Shown in pieces: positions 17,328 through 26,325 of a DNA stretch of 64,000 bases; the stretch's first letter is position 1, and each line of letters begins with the position of its first letter. The translations under genes and the position numbers were made by a program. This DNA comes from Fibrobacter sp. (GTDB taxonomy: Bacteria > Fibrobacterota > Fibrobacteria > Fibrobacterales > Fibrobacteraceae). The DNA lies in contig JAKSIB010000001.1 of the NCBI GenBank assembly GCA_024399065.1, forward strand, positions 1 to 64,000, read 5' to 3'. Below the pieces are notes generated by a model. That model ran no database searches and was not told where the DNA came from. It saw only the letters and a list, made by a program, of their open reading frames with translations.

Positions 17328-19589
17328 ATGAAAAAGACTATGAATATGAAAAAGACTTTTGCTGCTCTCCTTACAGCTTCTGCAGTCGCCTCTGCTGCTT
17401 CTGTCGCAGAGAACCAGGAACTGTTGGAAAGCAAGGTTGACTCCATCAATGCTAAGCGTGGCCTTGAAGTTACCGGAAGCATCCGTGCCGTAGCTCAGTC
17501 CACTTCCTTTAGCACAGAACAGGATCCTACCGGTCTGAATAAGCTTCCGAACGTGGAAAAGGATGAATTTGTTGATGCCGACATTAACTTCGGTTTCCGT
17601 CCTTTCGAAAACGTTCGCGCAAACATGACTCTCCGTTTGGGCGCTGGCATGCAGGAATACTTCGCTGCCGCAGCAAAGACGATTTCCGTACCTTGGATTG
17701 ACATCCAGGGCAATATCGGCAACAACTTCCACTGGATCGTGGGTGACTTCCGTCAGCAGTATTCTCCGCTGACCTTGTTCACTCCGGGTGTCGATATCAT
17801 GTACGAAGCTCAGATTTTCGCCCGTCAGCGCTACATGGCCCAGCAGCAGCAGATGCTTGAAGGCAACCAGCGTAACCTGCAGGGTGTGAACCTCCAGTTC
17901 CGCCAGAATCTTGGCGCTGTTCCTGGTGAAGTTCGTGCTGAAGGCATCTTTGCTCGCTTGAACCGCACTTCTGTTCTGGACCTTGGTGGTGCAGAAGGTA
18001 ACATCCTTCCGAACGATACCGTTCCGGGTTCTTCTCAGGCATCCAATATGGATAAGTGGTTGGCTTCCGCTAACCTCGAATGGTTGCCGCTTAACAGATC
18101 CGCTTACTTGGGCGCAACTGCAATGTACATCTTCGACAACGAAGATTCCCGTTCCTACACTTACCGCCATCCGGATGAAGTGACTACGGAACCGTACGAA
18201 ATGCAGGCTATCAACCCCTACGAAAGTGATCCGCAGAAGACTATGGTCGCAAGTGTTCGTGCCGGTGGCGATATTGCTGGCATCCTGAACAACAAGAACC
18301 TTGTGCTTGACTTGATGGCTGAAGTCGCCCTTTCCAACGATGCAGTCTATGATTCTGCATGGGCTTTGGATGGTAACGGAAACTTCGCTTTGAACACTGA
18401 AGGTCTTCCTTACATGACTCGCAATGAAGAAAGTGTAAGTGGCATGGCCCTCTTGGTTGATGCAAACGTTGGTTACAAGACTGATTCCTGGGGTGTAAAC
18501 CTCGCTGTAGACGTTGTTTACAACGATAAGGATTGGTTTAACAATCTTGCTCAGTCCCCTTCCTTCTTTGCTCAGCGAATTATGAACTCTGACAAGGATC
18601 AGCAGAATATTGACGGCGAAGTTCATCAGACTGCAAAGTATGGTGTTAATGCTCCGCTCTATTCTTCCTTCGATGCTCTTTATAACTTTGCTCCGAAGTT
18701 CTCCCCGGTGGCAACCACCATGGGTACCGACGACAACGCATTCAAGGGTCATGACGACTACAGCTACGACGTAGCTCCGTACAACAAGAATTCCTGGACT
18801 ACCAACGTCTATTCCAAGGCTCAGTTGGCTCTCCTCGAAACCTTGTCTGATCCGGCCTTGCAGCTTGCCTTGCCCAATGGCCTTGCTACTGCAAACCGCG
18901 TGGGTGGTCGCGGCGTGCTGACCGCAAACTTCAAGGACTTCGCAGAAGTTCAGGGTTTGGTCAGCGTCTTCCAGCATGTTACCCCGCTGAGCGTCCAGTC
19001 TGTTGACGCCCTTGGCGCTCCGGTTGAATTGAGCTTCAAGTCTGCAACCTTTATGGAATTCGGCGCCGGTGCTAAGGTCGATGTCTTCAAGATTCTCGGC
19101 TTCAGCAAGCCCCTCGAAATTTCTGGTTCCTATAAGCACTCTGAACGTACCATGGAAACCGACGGCTGGGCAACCCAGGGTCAGCTCGATGGCACTTCTG
19201 AACTCAAGAGTGACTTCATCAACGCAGGCGTGTATGTTCAGTACCTGCCTCGCCTTGGTGTAAACCTTGGCTTCCAGATGATCAATACCGAATTTAGCGA
19301 CTTTGCCCAGGCTCAGTCTGGTCAGCTTGCTCCTCTCATGAAGGGCAATCAGATGCAGTGGATGGTCGGTCTCGACTACAACATTGCTCCTCACGCATGG
19401 CTCGCCATTAACTACGGTATGATTTCCGTTGCTAATGAGTATAATACCTCCAATGTAGTTGCAGCTGGTTCTGCAGAGAACGCAATCACCTTGCCCAACT
19501 ACTACGACGTAAACAAGGATGCTGGTGGAACTTTCAAGCATGAGTTCTCTCAGTCTATCCTCGAAGCTTCCCTTAATGTGGAATTTTAA
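17328..19589 (+). CDS. Outer-membrane barrel protein, paralogue A
   Basis: 753 residues from the ATG at 17328, preceded by GGGGG; a TTG at 17304 overlaps the previous gene and is rejected. The signal peptide is near residues 4-24. A short coiled segment LLESKVDSINAKRGLEVTGS follows, then a long strand-rich region ending in LEASLNVEF. It shares ordered blocks with the next gene: SPLTLFTPG versus TPYTLYTPQ, EAQIFARQRYMAQ versus EPEVFAQKRVEALAQ, and NDKDWFNNLAQSP versus NDKDFWSEMASSP. The two are therefore paralogues. No named family recognised. The ordered organisation with a lipoprotein and a GH18-like protein suggests a multi-protein surface complex. Confidence 0.7.
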   Translation: MKKTMNMKKTFAALLTASAVASAASVAENQELLESKVDSINAKRGLEVTGSIRAVAQSTSFSTEQDPTGLNKLPNVEKDEFVDADINFGFRPFENVRANMTLRLGAGMQEYFAAAAKTISVPWIDIQGNIGNNFHWIVGDFRQQYSPLTLFTPGVDIMYEAQIFARQRYMAQQQQMLEGNQRNLQGVNLQFRQNLGAVPGEVRAEGIFARLNRTSVLDLGGAEGNILPNDTVPGSSQASNMDKWLASANLEWLPLNRSAYLGATAMYIFDNEDSRSYTYRHPDEVTTEPYEMQAINPYESDPQKTMVASVRAGGDIAGILNNKNLVLDLMAEVALSNDAVYDSAWALDGNGNFALNTEGLPYMTRNEESVSGMALLVDANVGYKTDSWGVNLAVDVVYNDKDWFNNLAQSPSFFAQRIMNSDKDQQNIDGEVHQTAKYGVNAPLYSSFDALYNFAPKFSPVATTMGTDDNAFKGHDDYSYDVAPYNKNSWTTNVYSKAQLALLETLSDPALQLALPNGLATANRVGGRGVLTANFKDFAEVQGLVSVFQHVTPLSVQSVDALGAPVELSFKSATFMEFGAGAKVDVFKILGFSKPLEISGSYKHSERTMETDGWATQGQLDGTSELKSDFINAGVYVQYLPRLGVNLGFQMINTEFSDFAQAQSGQLAPLMKGNQMQWMVGLDYNIAPHAWLAINYGMISVANEYNTSNVVAAGSAENAITLPNYYDVNKDAGGTFKHEFSQSILEASLNVEF

Positions 19590-19604
19590 TGGGAGGGTGC
19601 GAAT

Positions 19605-21752
19605 ATGATGTTTAATAAGAATCTTTCTATTTTCGGTCTTGCTTCTGCACTTCTGCTCTCCACTACAGCATTCGCTGAAGAAGACGTTCAGGTGCAGCAG
19701 AAATCCCTGCTTGAAAAGCTGGACTCCCTGAACGCAGCCGTTCTTGGACTTAAGATCAACGGTACCGCAAAGGCTGGTGTTCTTACTTCCATGTCCAACT
19801 CTGATATGTATCATGCAGACTCTCCGACTCAGGAAAGCCAGGCATTCAGTGATGCAAACCTTGTTTTTACCGCACGTCCGAGTGCCGAAACTGAAATCCG
19901 CGCAGAACTCCGCCTTCACAAGGATTGGCAGAGTGCTTACGATGAAAATAATAACCCGGTTATTGGTCACTGGTTCTCTTACGACGGCAAGATCCTGAAT
20001 AAGCATGTAGACTTTAACTTGGGCTATATGCGTGTCGGTTACACCCCGTATACCTTGTACACCCCGCAGCAGCTGCTCCTTCAGGAACCTGAAGTCTTTG
20101 CCCAGAAGCGCGTTGAAGCTTTGGCTCAGCGCAACCTGGATACCACTTCTGCTCGCCTGATGCAGGGTTTGAATGTGGATTACCATAGCGGCCAGGTTGG
20201 TCCCTTGAGCGATATCCATGCTCAGGTCACTGGCGCCCGTATGCGTAATGCCGCTAAGAAGGCTGACCAGGTGTTCTTTGACTTCGACTACGCCGACCGT
20301 TACTTCTACGGTTTGCGTGCTGGTGCTGAAGCCTTTGGCGCAAAGCTCGGCGTGAACTACACCGATGTATTTGACCGTCAGTTGGGCATCCGCACTCGTT
20401 TGCAGGACGGTGATACCGTTTCCATCGAAGACAATTCCGTTCTCTCTGTGGAACTCGGCTTCGACAGCAAGACTCTCTTGCCGAGCTTGCCGTTCACCGT
20501 CGGTTTGAATGGCGAATTTGCAATGTCCTCCTGGGCTAACGAAAGAGAATTCCTTATCCATGCCGATAAGAAGAAGTACGCTGTGATGCCGACTGAAATC
20601 GAAGGTGACTCTGCAACCTATATTCAGGTTCAGACTTCCTACGAAACTGTGGCAAAGCAGGAGAAGGTTGCTGACAATAGCGGTACTGCTTTCTATGTGC
20701 AGCCCTACGCTACTGTGGACCTCGCCGGTATTAAGAGCGACTTGAAGGTTACCTACGTGCAGAACGATAAGGACTTCTGGTCTGAAATGGCTTCCAGCCC
20801 GGTTTACCGCGGTTCTGCAACCATCTTGAATGCCAACGCATTCTACAGCAACGATGTCTATACAAACCTTGTGAACAACTTTGGCATGTCCAGCTTGGAA
20901 AACATGTACTTCGCAGTATATAATTCCAATCCGTTGAACGCAAGCAACTTGCTGAGCACCGAAAGTAAGAATGCCTTGTCTTCCGAAGGTGAAAACAAGT
21001 CCTACCTCTACTCTCGTTTGTACAACAACTACAAGAACGCTCACTTCTACCGTAACGGCTACAAGGCCGACGTGATGAAGCGCTATGAAATTCAGAAGGC
21101 TCTCCTCAACATGGATCCGTCTTCCAACATGGAAATGCCTTATGGCCTTTCCACTCCGGATCGCAGTGGTTTGATGATGAACCTGAACTTCTCCTGGAAC
21201 GACGCTCTTGAAGTTAACGCAGTCTTTGCTATGATGAACGAATCTGCAGCAGACTCTTACGACGACAACGGTGTTGCAGTCTTGGATGCTAACGGCGACA
21301 ACGTTCAGGAATCCAACGACTACATGCGTTACGGCATCGGTCTCTCCCTTGACATCGGCCGCTTCATCCCGGTTCTTGAACGCAAGATCAAGATGCAACT
21401 CTCCTATGATCATACCGAAGAAAGCGCCTTCCTCAAGCGTGCAACAAACCGCATGATGGCCGGTCTCTCCTTGGATATCTACGGTCCTGTATCCCTCATC
21501 GGTGGTTTCCATTCTTCTGCTAAGGAATTTGGCAAGCCGCTGGTTATCGGTGATGCAAGAATCTATAAGACCGAAGAAACCTTGTTGCTTGCTGGTCCGC
21601 GCGTAAAGATTACTCCCAACTCCTACGTATCTGTTCAGTATGGTATGTTGGGCGACAAGCTGACCTTGGGCTCCTTGGTCCCGGGTATGCCGAACGACGA
21701 ACTTTCCATTGACAAGAACGTTATCATTGCCGATGTAACGGTCAACTTCTAA
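19605..21752 (+). CDS. Outer-membrane barrel protein, paralogue B
   Basis: 715 residues. A signal peptide ends near TTAFA-EED (24), followed by LLEKLDSLNAAVLGLKINGTAKAG, which parallels the N-terminus of paralogue A. The middle has TPYTLYTPQQLLLQEPEVFAQKR and VTYVQNDKDFWSEMASSP, again shared with A. The C-terminus is VIIADVTVNF, ending in Phe as expected for BAM substrates. The ribosome binding site GGGAGGG precedes the ATG by 8 nt; a second Met follows directly. Strong codon bias, as in its neighbours. It is predicted to be an outer-membrane channel or binding barrel; substrate not determined. Confidence 0.7.
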   Translation: MMFNKNLSIFGLASALLLSTTAFAEEDVQVQQKSLLEKLDSLNAAVLGLKINGTAKAGVLTSMSNSDMYHADSPTQESQAFSDANLVFTARPSAETEIRAELRLHKDWQSAYDENNNPVIGHWFSYDGKILNKHVDFNLGYMRVGYTPYTLYTPQQLLLQEPEVFAQKRVEALAQRNLDTTSARLMQGLNVDYHSGQVGPLSDIHAQVTGARMRNAAKKADQVFFDFDYADRYFYGLRAGAEAFGAKLGVNYTDVFDRQLGIRTRLQDGDTVSIEDNSVLSVELGFDSKTLLPSLPFTVGLNGEFAMSSWANEREFLIHADKKKYAVMPTEIEGDSATYIQVQTSYETVAKQEKVADNSGTAFYVQPYATVDLAGIKSDLKVTYVQNDKDFWSEMASSPVYRGSATILNANAFYSNDVYTNLVNNFGMSSLENMYFAVYNSNPLNASNLLSTESKNALSSEGENKSYLYSRLYNNYKNAHFYRNGYKADVMKRYEIQKALLNMDPSSNMEMPYGLSTPDRSGLMMNLNFSWNDALEVNAVFAMMNESAADSYDDNGVAVLDANGDNVQESNDYMRYGIGLSLDIGRFIPVLERKIKMQLSYDHTEESAFLKRATNRMMAGLSLDIYGPVSLIGGFHSSAKEFGKPLVIGDARIYKTEETLLLAGPRVKITPNSYVSVQYGMLGDKLTLGSLVPGMPNDELSIDKNVIIADVTVNF

Positions 21753-21763
21753 GAGGTGTTGCA

Positions 21764-22627
21764 ATGAAAAACTTTAAACTTTTGTTCTCTGTTGCAGCTG
21801 CTGCCGCAATGTTTGGCTGCTCCTCCATGGATATCAGCGAAGAAGAAGCTTATAGCGAAAACCTTCCGGCTGATTTCAGCAATGACGAATACATGGCTAT
21901 TCATCCTGGTCTGCGTTACCTGCAGCTTAAGGATTACGTTAACGACTACAACAAGGCTCTGACTATCGACGCTGAAGCAAAGACCGCCGATATCAACGCT
22001 TTCGACGCTAACGCAGAAACCTTGAAGGAACTCTATCTGGATCCGTATGTCGGTGGCTATTCTGAAGCCGATTACGAAGAAGATATGTCTTCCAAGGAAG
22101 TTGAAGACACTGTGGCCGTTGAAGTCTATGCCTATGTGAAGGATTCCGCTGAAGGTACTAGAACCTTGGATTCTTCCAAGGTCCTCACCTTGAACCTTTG
22201 CAACGTAGACAAGAAGATTGTCTATAACAACAAGGTTAAACCTCCTGTAATCTCCGTTGTTCATGCAATGATCGACGAACCCTGTGAAGAAGGTAAGGAC
22301 AAGTCCGTCGTTATCAGCGATACGACTTATGCCGTCAAGGGTGTTAAGACTTCTCCCAAGACTGTCGAAGGCGCTATTGCTCCTAACAAGATGACTAGAC
22401 TCCGTCTGTTCAACTTCTGGGACACTGAAGATGACCTGGCTGCTTTGAAGGCTGTTCCTGTGGATACTTTCGCAATCAGCTACCAGTACGCTTTGTTCGG
22501 CAAGCTCCATGGCTGGGCATACCGTCGTTGCACTGAAAGCGAAGCAGCAAAGGATATCGCTATTCCGGAATATCCGGCAACTAAGCTTTATTGCGATGAT
22601 AATGGTAAACTTAAGGAAATTGACTAG
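21764..22627 (+). CDS. Envelope-operon lipoprotein
   Basis: 287 residues with lipobox MFGC (Cys19). The acidic N-terminal part (SSMDISEEEAYSENLPADFSNDEYMAIHPGL) is followed by a mixed alpha/beta region with four Cys residues after the lipobox (CNVDKK, EPCEEG, RRCTES, LYCDD). These could form disulfides in the periplasm. No domain recognised. The start is 11 bp after the barrel paralogue B stop with the ribosome binding site AGAGGTG. A lipoprotein next to barrels recalls partner lipoproteins of outer-membrane transporters, but there is no SusD-like TPR-helical pattern. Confidence 0.7.
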   Translation: MKNFKLLFSVAAAAAMFGCSSMDISEEEAYSENLPADFSNDEYMAIHPGLRYLQLKDYVNDYNKALTIDAEAKTADINAFDANAETLKELYLDPYVGGYSEADYEEDMSSKEVEDTVAVEVYAYVKDSAEGTRTLDSSKVLTLNLCNVDKKIVYNNKVKPPVISVVHAMIDEPCEEGKDKSVVISDTTYAVKGVKTSPKTVEGAIAPNKMTRLRLFNFWDTEDDLAALKAVPVDTFAISYQYALFGKLHGWAYRRCTESEAAKDIAIPEYPATKLYCDDNGKLKEID

Positions 22628-22641
22628 GACGAGGTTATAAT

Positions 22642-23700
22642 ATGAATATTAAGTCCATTGCTTTGACCCTTGCTCTTGGCGCTTTTGCTATGGCAAACGC
22701 TGCCGCAGACAAGGTTGTGGGTTTCTACCCGTACTGGAGCCAGTATTCCCAGTTTTACCCGAAGGATATTCGCTACAATACCGTGACTGACATTCACTAT
22801 GTTGGCCTGGCTCCTAGCGAAGATGGCTCTCTCGCTTTCGCCGATGAAAACGATGCTGAAAACTTCAAGACTCTGGCTCAGATGTCCAAGGAAAACAACG
22901 TGAAGCTTATCGTTTCCGTTGGCGGCATGGAAGCTGAAGGTAACTTGAAGGCAATCGCATCTTCTGACGAAGCTCTCTCTGCTTTCGTTTCCAACGTTGG
23001 TAGCTGGCTCACTGAAAACGGTGGCGACGGCGTTGAACTTGACTGGCAGAACGTTACTGCAGACGATGCAGAAGACTATGCCAAGGTCGTTAACGCTCTC
23101 GTTGATGGCCTTAGTGGTTCTACCGTTACCGCAGTGATTTATCCTGCAGCCGGTATGGATGCTTACAAGGCAGACGCTTTGAACCGTCTCGCTTATGTTG
23201 ACGTGTTCATGGCTGACCAGATGACCGAAGAAAGCTCTGAAGTTGTCCCGAACCAGGGTGCAACCTCTGTGAAGGAAGCTTTGGATATGGTTGCCGGTGC
23301 AGGCGTTAACAAGGACCTTCTGGTTCCGGTTATCTTCCTCTATGGCAAGACCTGGACTGGCGCACAGGGCCTCGGCACTTCTCACCAGGGTGTGGGTAGC
23401 GGTAACGAAGGTTACGTGACCTATGCTGAATTGATGGGCAAGTTCGATTCTCCGGAATACAAGGTTACCTTCGATGAAGCTTCCAAGTCTGAAGTTGCTG
23501 TAAGCGATGCAGAAACCATCGTGTTCATGGGTATTCCTTCCATGAAGGCTGTTGCTCAGCAGGTTAAGGCTGACGGCATGGGCGGCGTCGCTGTCTATGA
23601 CCTCTCTCAGGATCACCACGAACCGATCGTCTCCCTCCTGGTGACCATCGGCCTGGAACTCCGTCCTGGCGTTGACTACAAGCCCAAGAAGAAAAAGTAA
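22642..23700 (+). CDS. Secreted GH18-fold protein with Gln at the catalytic Glu position
   Basis: 352 residues; the signal peptide ends at MANA-AAD (20). GH18 TIM-barrel features are clear: VVGFYPYWSQY (25-35), KLIVSVGG (88-95, the SxGG motif) and the active-site strand DGVELDWQN (129-137). In active GH18 enzymes the motif is DxxDxDxE. Here Asp129, Glu132, Asp134 and Gln136 occupy those places, so the proton-donor Glu is Gln and the fourth position is Glu instead of Asp. Loss of the acid normally abolishes hydrolysis, so this is probably a binding protein (chitinase-like lectin type) or has a changed mechanism. The C-terminus is basic (YKPKKKK). It is the last gene of the operon, before a terminator. 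Confidence 0.8.
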   Translation: MNIKSIALTLALGAFAMANAAADKVVGFYPYWSQYSQFYPKDIRYNTVTDIHYVGLAPSEDGSLAFADENDAENFKTLAQMSKENNVKLIVSVGGMEAEGNLKAIASSDEALSAFVSNVGSWLTENGGDGVELDWQNVTADDAEDYAKVVNALVDGLSGSTVTAVIYPAAGMDAYKADALNRLAYVDVFMADQMTEESSEVVPNQGATSVKEALDMVAGAGVNKDLLVPVIFLYGKTWTGAQGLGTSHQGVGSGNEGYVTYAELMGKFDSPEYKVTFDEASKSEVAVSDAETIVFMGIPSMKAVAQQVKADGMGGVAVYDLSQDHHEPIVSLLVTIGLELRPGVDYKPKKKK

Positions 23701-23709
23701 TTAGCGATT

Positions 23710-23774
23710 CGCAGGGTTTCCTGCGGTATTGCCTAGAAACTAAAAAGAGGACTGCTTTGGCGGTCCTCTTTTTT
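23710..23774 (+). terminator. Terminator of the envelope operon, with an upstream hairpin
   Basis: A first hairpin CGCAGG / CCTGCG (23710-23715 with 23720-23725) is followed by a strong terminator: an 11-bp stem AAGAGGACTGC / GCGGTCCTCTT (23745-23755 with 23760-23770, one G-U pair), loop TTTG, and a run of six Ts. Confidence 0.9.
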
Positions 23775-24091
23775 ATGTGTCCATTGGCTTGTTCATTGTC
23801 TAGTTTCAGTCGCCACGAAGTCGTATGCTATTCTGGAAGAAGCTTGTGCTGCTGTCCATAACAGGGATGTGACGAGTTTCGTGGAATCTAGCTTGTTCTC
23901 TAGGGGCGTAAGATTCTGAGCCTTACTTCGGTTCTTATTGTGTCGTGGCCCTGATGTATAGGTGTATCCTGCAAGTTTGTTATTGTCCCGGAATAGCGCT
24001 GCGTCGAAGAGGACTGCTTACCTTTTGTCCTTGAACAAAGGCTGTTTTGCTAATGCTAGAATTCAATCTTTTAGGAGTAATTAATCTGCAC
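23775..24091. other. Non-coding stretch between converging operons, nothing recognised
   Basis: About 317 bp between the envelope-operon terminator and the terminator of the minus-strand GH5 gene. No open frame with a credible start or coding character, no tRNA fold and no repeat were found. A weak hairpin GTAAG...CTTAC lies near 23910-23925. Confidence 0.5.
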
Positions 24092-24123
24092 AAAAAAAGA
24101 CCGCTCCCCGAAGGGAACGGTCT
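24092..24123 (-). terminator. Terminator of the large GH5 gene
   Basis: Read on the minus strand, an 11-bp stem AGACCGTTCCC / GGGAGCGGTCT closes a TTCG tetraloop and is followed by seven Ts. Stem positions are 24113-24123 with 24098-24108, loop 24109-24112. Confidence 0.93.
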
Positions 24124-24150
24124 TAAAGTTTAGAAGGATTTTCCTAGGAA

Positions 24151-26325
24151 TTACTTGGCGGTCTTGTTCCACTTGACGTTCAGCTGGCGTGCGCCCTGGC
24201 TGATAACGATCAGGTAGGAACCCTGAGGAATATGAGCGAGAGTCAGCGCTGCATTTTCCTTGACAGTCATGCCCATGACCTTCTGGCCGTTGACGGAGAA
24301 GATGTTCACATCGACGTCGCCTGCGATGTCGCTAGAGACCAACAACTGGGTGTTGGAGACGGTTGCGCGAAGCGGCAGGTCTGCGCGGGTAGAAATGGTA
24401 TTGATTGCCAATTCGCCCTTGTTCACAGCCTGAGTGGTGTCGCCCACGCCGACGGTGATGGTCATGTGGAATTCCTGATAGAGGTCAGTTTCCGGGGCGT
24501 TTGCAGTAACACGGACGATTGCGTTCTGTGTGCCAGCATAGAGTGCGTTACCCTGCTTGATGACGTAGGAAGAAGATTCCTTACCGTTGAAGGTGTAAGT
24601 GACCGGAGTGTGATACATGGTAGTATCCGGAACCAACTTTTCAGCAACGCCGCCAAAGGGGAGGACTGTGTTCTTGAAGTTGTTGGTCATCTTGTTCGGA
24701 CCCTTTTCGTAGGTAACGGTGATAGTATCCTGGACGGCTTTGTAGCCAGTGACTGCAGGAGCGCTAGCAACGATCTTGGCGCTACCGAATTTCTTGAATT
24801 CATACATCAGCACTTGCTTGCCCTTCTGTGTGTTGGAGCAGGAAGCGTGGGTGCAAGTTGCTGTCTTGACAGCAATGATGTCCGGGTTGAGAGACGTGAG
24901 AGTGAAGGTGGATCCTTCAAGAGTCTTGGTGTCGGTAGAAATGACCCATTCCTTGTTGGTGCCACCGGAGTAAAGCAGAGTTCTGTTGGTAGAGCAGGTG
25001 CCGCCATAGTTACAGGTAAGATCCTGGAAGTTGGGAACGGTCTGTGCGGGAACGCCAGAGACGGTGATGACAGACTGGGAGCCGTCGTTACCGGTCATGA
25101 CTGCAAAGCCAGCGCCCTTGATTGCACCGGAGTTGTCAATGACGTTTGTGTTGCTGGAAGTGTAGGTACAGCCGCTCTTAAGAGTGGTTGCAGCAGAACC
25201 GCTAAGTTCGCTCACAACGGCAGCCTTGAATGCGCAAGTACCGGTGTTCTTGCCCTTGACCAGGGAGTCGGCCCAGGTACGGCCCTTGCCAACCAGGTAC
25301 TGCTTGACGATGGCGCCAGAAGTACTGGTCTTTGCTGCGTCGAGAAGAGCCTTGCTCTTGAGTTCAACGTTGCCGTCGAAGAATGCGGAGGTTTCGTTCT
25401 TGACGGTACCGTTTTCGGTGGTCTGAACCTGACGGAGACTCCAGTTACAGCTACTGATCATGTTCTGGTCCATGAAGTCGAACCAGGCCTGGGTTGCGGA
25501 AGCGTTAGGAGAGCCAGCACCATCATAGTTCACGGTACCGTATTCGGTAGCAAACACTGCCTTGCCTGCGTTCATAGCCTGGGTTGCGTTGGCACCGTAG
25601 CCAGAGACGGGATGGGATGCTGCATAGAAGTGCAGAGAGTAGGCCAGGTTGCTGTAGGTCAGGCCGCTGGCTGCGTTGGGCTGGGAAGACCAACCAGGGT
25701 TACCAACGATGACAAGGTTTTCAGAAGCAGCACGGATGCCCGGGATGACCTGGTTTGCGTAGTTGGCAACTTCGCTCCAGCTACCGGTGGGTTCGTTGAA
25801 GATTTCAAAGATGACGTTAGGAATCTTGCCGTACTTCTGAGCCATTTCTGCAAAGAAAGCCTTTGCTGCGGAGACTTCGGAGTTAGCCTGATGGCTATGC
25901 CAGTCAATAATGATATAGATGTCGTTTTCGATGGCAGCTTCGATCATCTGGTCGATGGTGACCTTATAACCATCGGGGGCGCTCATATAGGAGTAGCCGT
26001 TGGAAAGCTTGTTGGTGTTGTCAGTGCCGTAGTAGTTGATACCAAGGGCGAAACGGATGACGTCAATCTTGAGGTTGTCGGTTGCCCAGTCGAGAACGGT
26101 GCTGGAATAGTAGGGCAGGCCTGTTGCGTCGGACCAGAACCAGCTCATGCCGCGAAGAATTGCGGGCTGATTGTTCTTGGTACCGATGACCTTGCCATTG
26201 GCAGAGCCGAGAGCGCCATAATGGCTTACGGGGCCGACCTTCTTGGCGACTGCTGTGGAGGCGCTAGCGAATGCCGGGATGGCGGCGAGCGCCATCAGGC
26301 AGGGGAGTAATTTTCTCATTTTCAT
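24151..26325 (-). CDS. GH5 endoglucanase with Ig-like modules and C-terminal sorting domain
   Basis: 724 residues. The signal peptide ends near AFASA (22). The GH5 catalytic domain covers about 32-340: ILRGMSWFWSD (57-67), VIRFALGINYYG, IIIDWHSHQ (138-146), the acid/base Glu178 in FEIFNEPT, HFYAASHPVSGYG, and the nucleophile Glu261 in FATEYGT. Residues ~350-635 are beta-rich with several Cys pairs (Ig/CBM-like modules, family not assigned). The last ~85 residues (LPLRATVSNTQLLVSSD...GSYLIVISQGARQLNVKW) look like a type-A T9SS sorting domain. The layout recalls the large F. succinogenes endoglucanases such as EG3, but I do not assign a name. Start ATG preceded by AAAGGGAA. Confidence 0.92.
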   Translation of the reverse strand: MKMRKLLPCLMALAAIPAFASASTAVAKKVGPVSHYGALGSANGKVIGTKNNQPAILRGMSWFWSDATGLPYYSSTVLDWATDNLKIDVIRFALGINYYGTDNTNKLSNGYSYMSAPDGYKVTIDQMIEAAIENDIYIIIDWHSHQANSEVSAAKAFFAEMAQKYGKIPNVIFEIFNEPTGSWSEVANYANQVIPGIRAASENLVIVGNPGWSSQPNAASGLTYSNLAYSLHFYAASHPVSGYGANATQAMNAGKAVFATEYGTVNYDGAGSPNASATQAWFDFMDQNMISSCNWSLRQVQTTENGTVKNETSAFFDGNVELKSKALLDAAKTSTSGAIVKQYLVGKGRTWADSLVKGKNTGTCAFKAAVVSELSGSAATTLKSGCTYTSSNTNVIDNSGAIKGAGFAVMTGNDGSQSVITVSGVPAQTVPNFQDLTCNYGGTCSTNRTLLYSGGTNKEWVISTDTKTLEGSTFTLTSLNPDIIAVKTATCTHASCSNTQKGKQVLMYEFKKFGSAKIVASAPAVTGYKAVQDTITVTYEKGPNKMTNNFKNTVLPFGGVAEKLVPDTTMYHTPVTYTFNGKESSSYVIKQGNALYAGTQNAIVRVTANAPETDLYQEFHMTITVGVGDTTQAVNKGELAINTISTRADLPLRATVSNTQLLVSSDIAGDVDVNIFSVNGQKVMGMTVKENAALTLAHIPQGSYLIVISQGARQLNVKWNKTAK

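Noticed and set aside
17310-21764. A minus-strand open frame of about 1480 codons running opposite three barrel genes
   Set aside because: It lies entirely opposite well-supported genes with signal peptides and ribosome binding sites. The strong codon bias of those genes removes codons that would read as stops on the other strand. The product shows no signal, domain or start context.
21764-22627. SusD-like glycan-binding lipoprotein
   Set aside because: The position next to barrels is suggestive, but the length (287 versus ~500+), the beta-rich character and the lack of a TPR-like helical pattern do not fit SusD. The barrels also lack the TonB plug signature of SusC.
23775-24091. A hidden small gene or tRNA between the converging operons
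   Set aside because: No open frame with a start and ribosome binding site and no cloverleaf fold could be found in either strand.
24232-26310. A plus-strand open frame of about 690 codons opposite the large GH5 gene
   Set aside because: Same cause: biased codons in the GH5 gene. Its translation is Val/Cys/Gly-rich without any recognisable motif.
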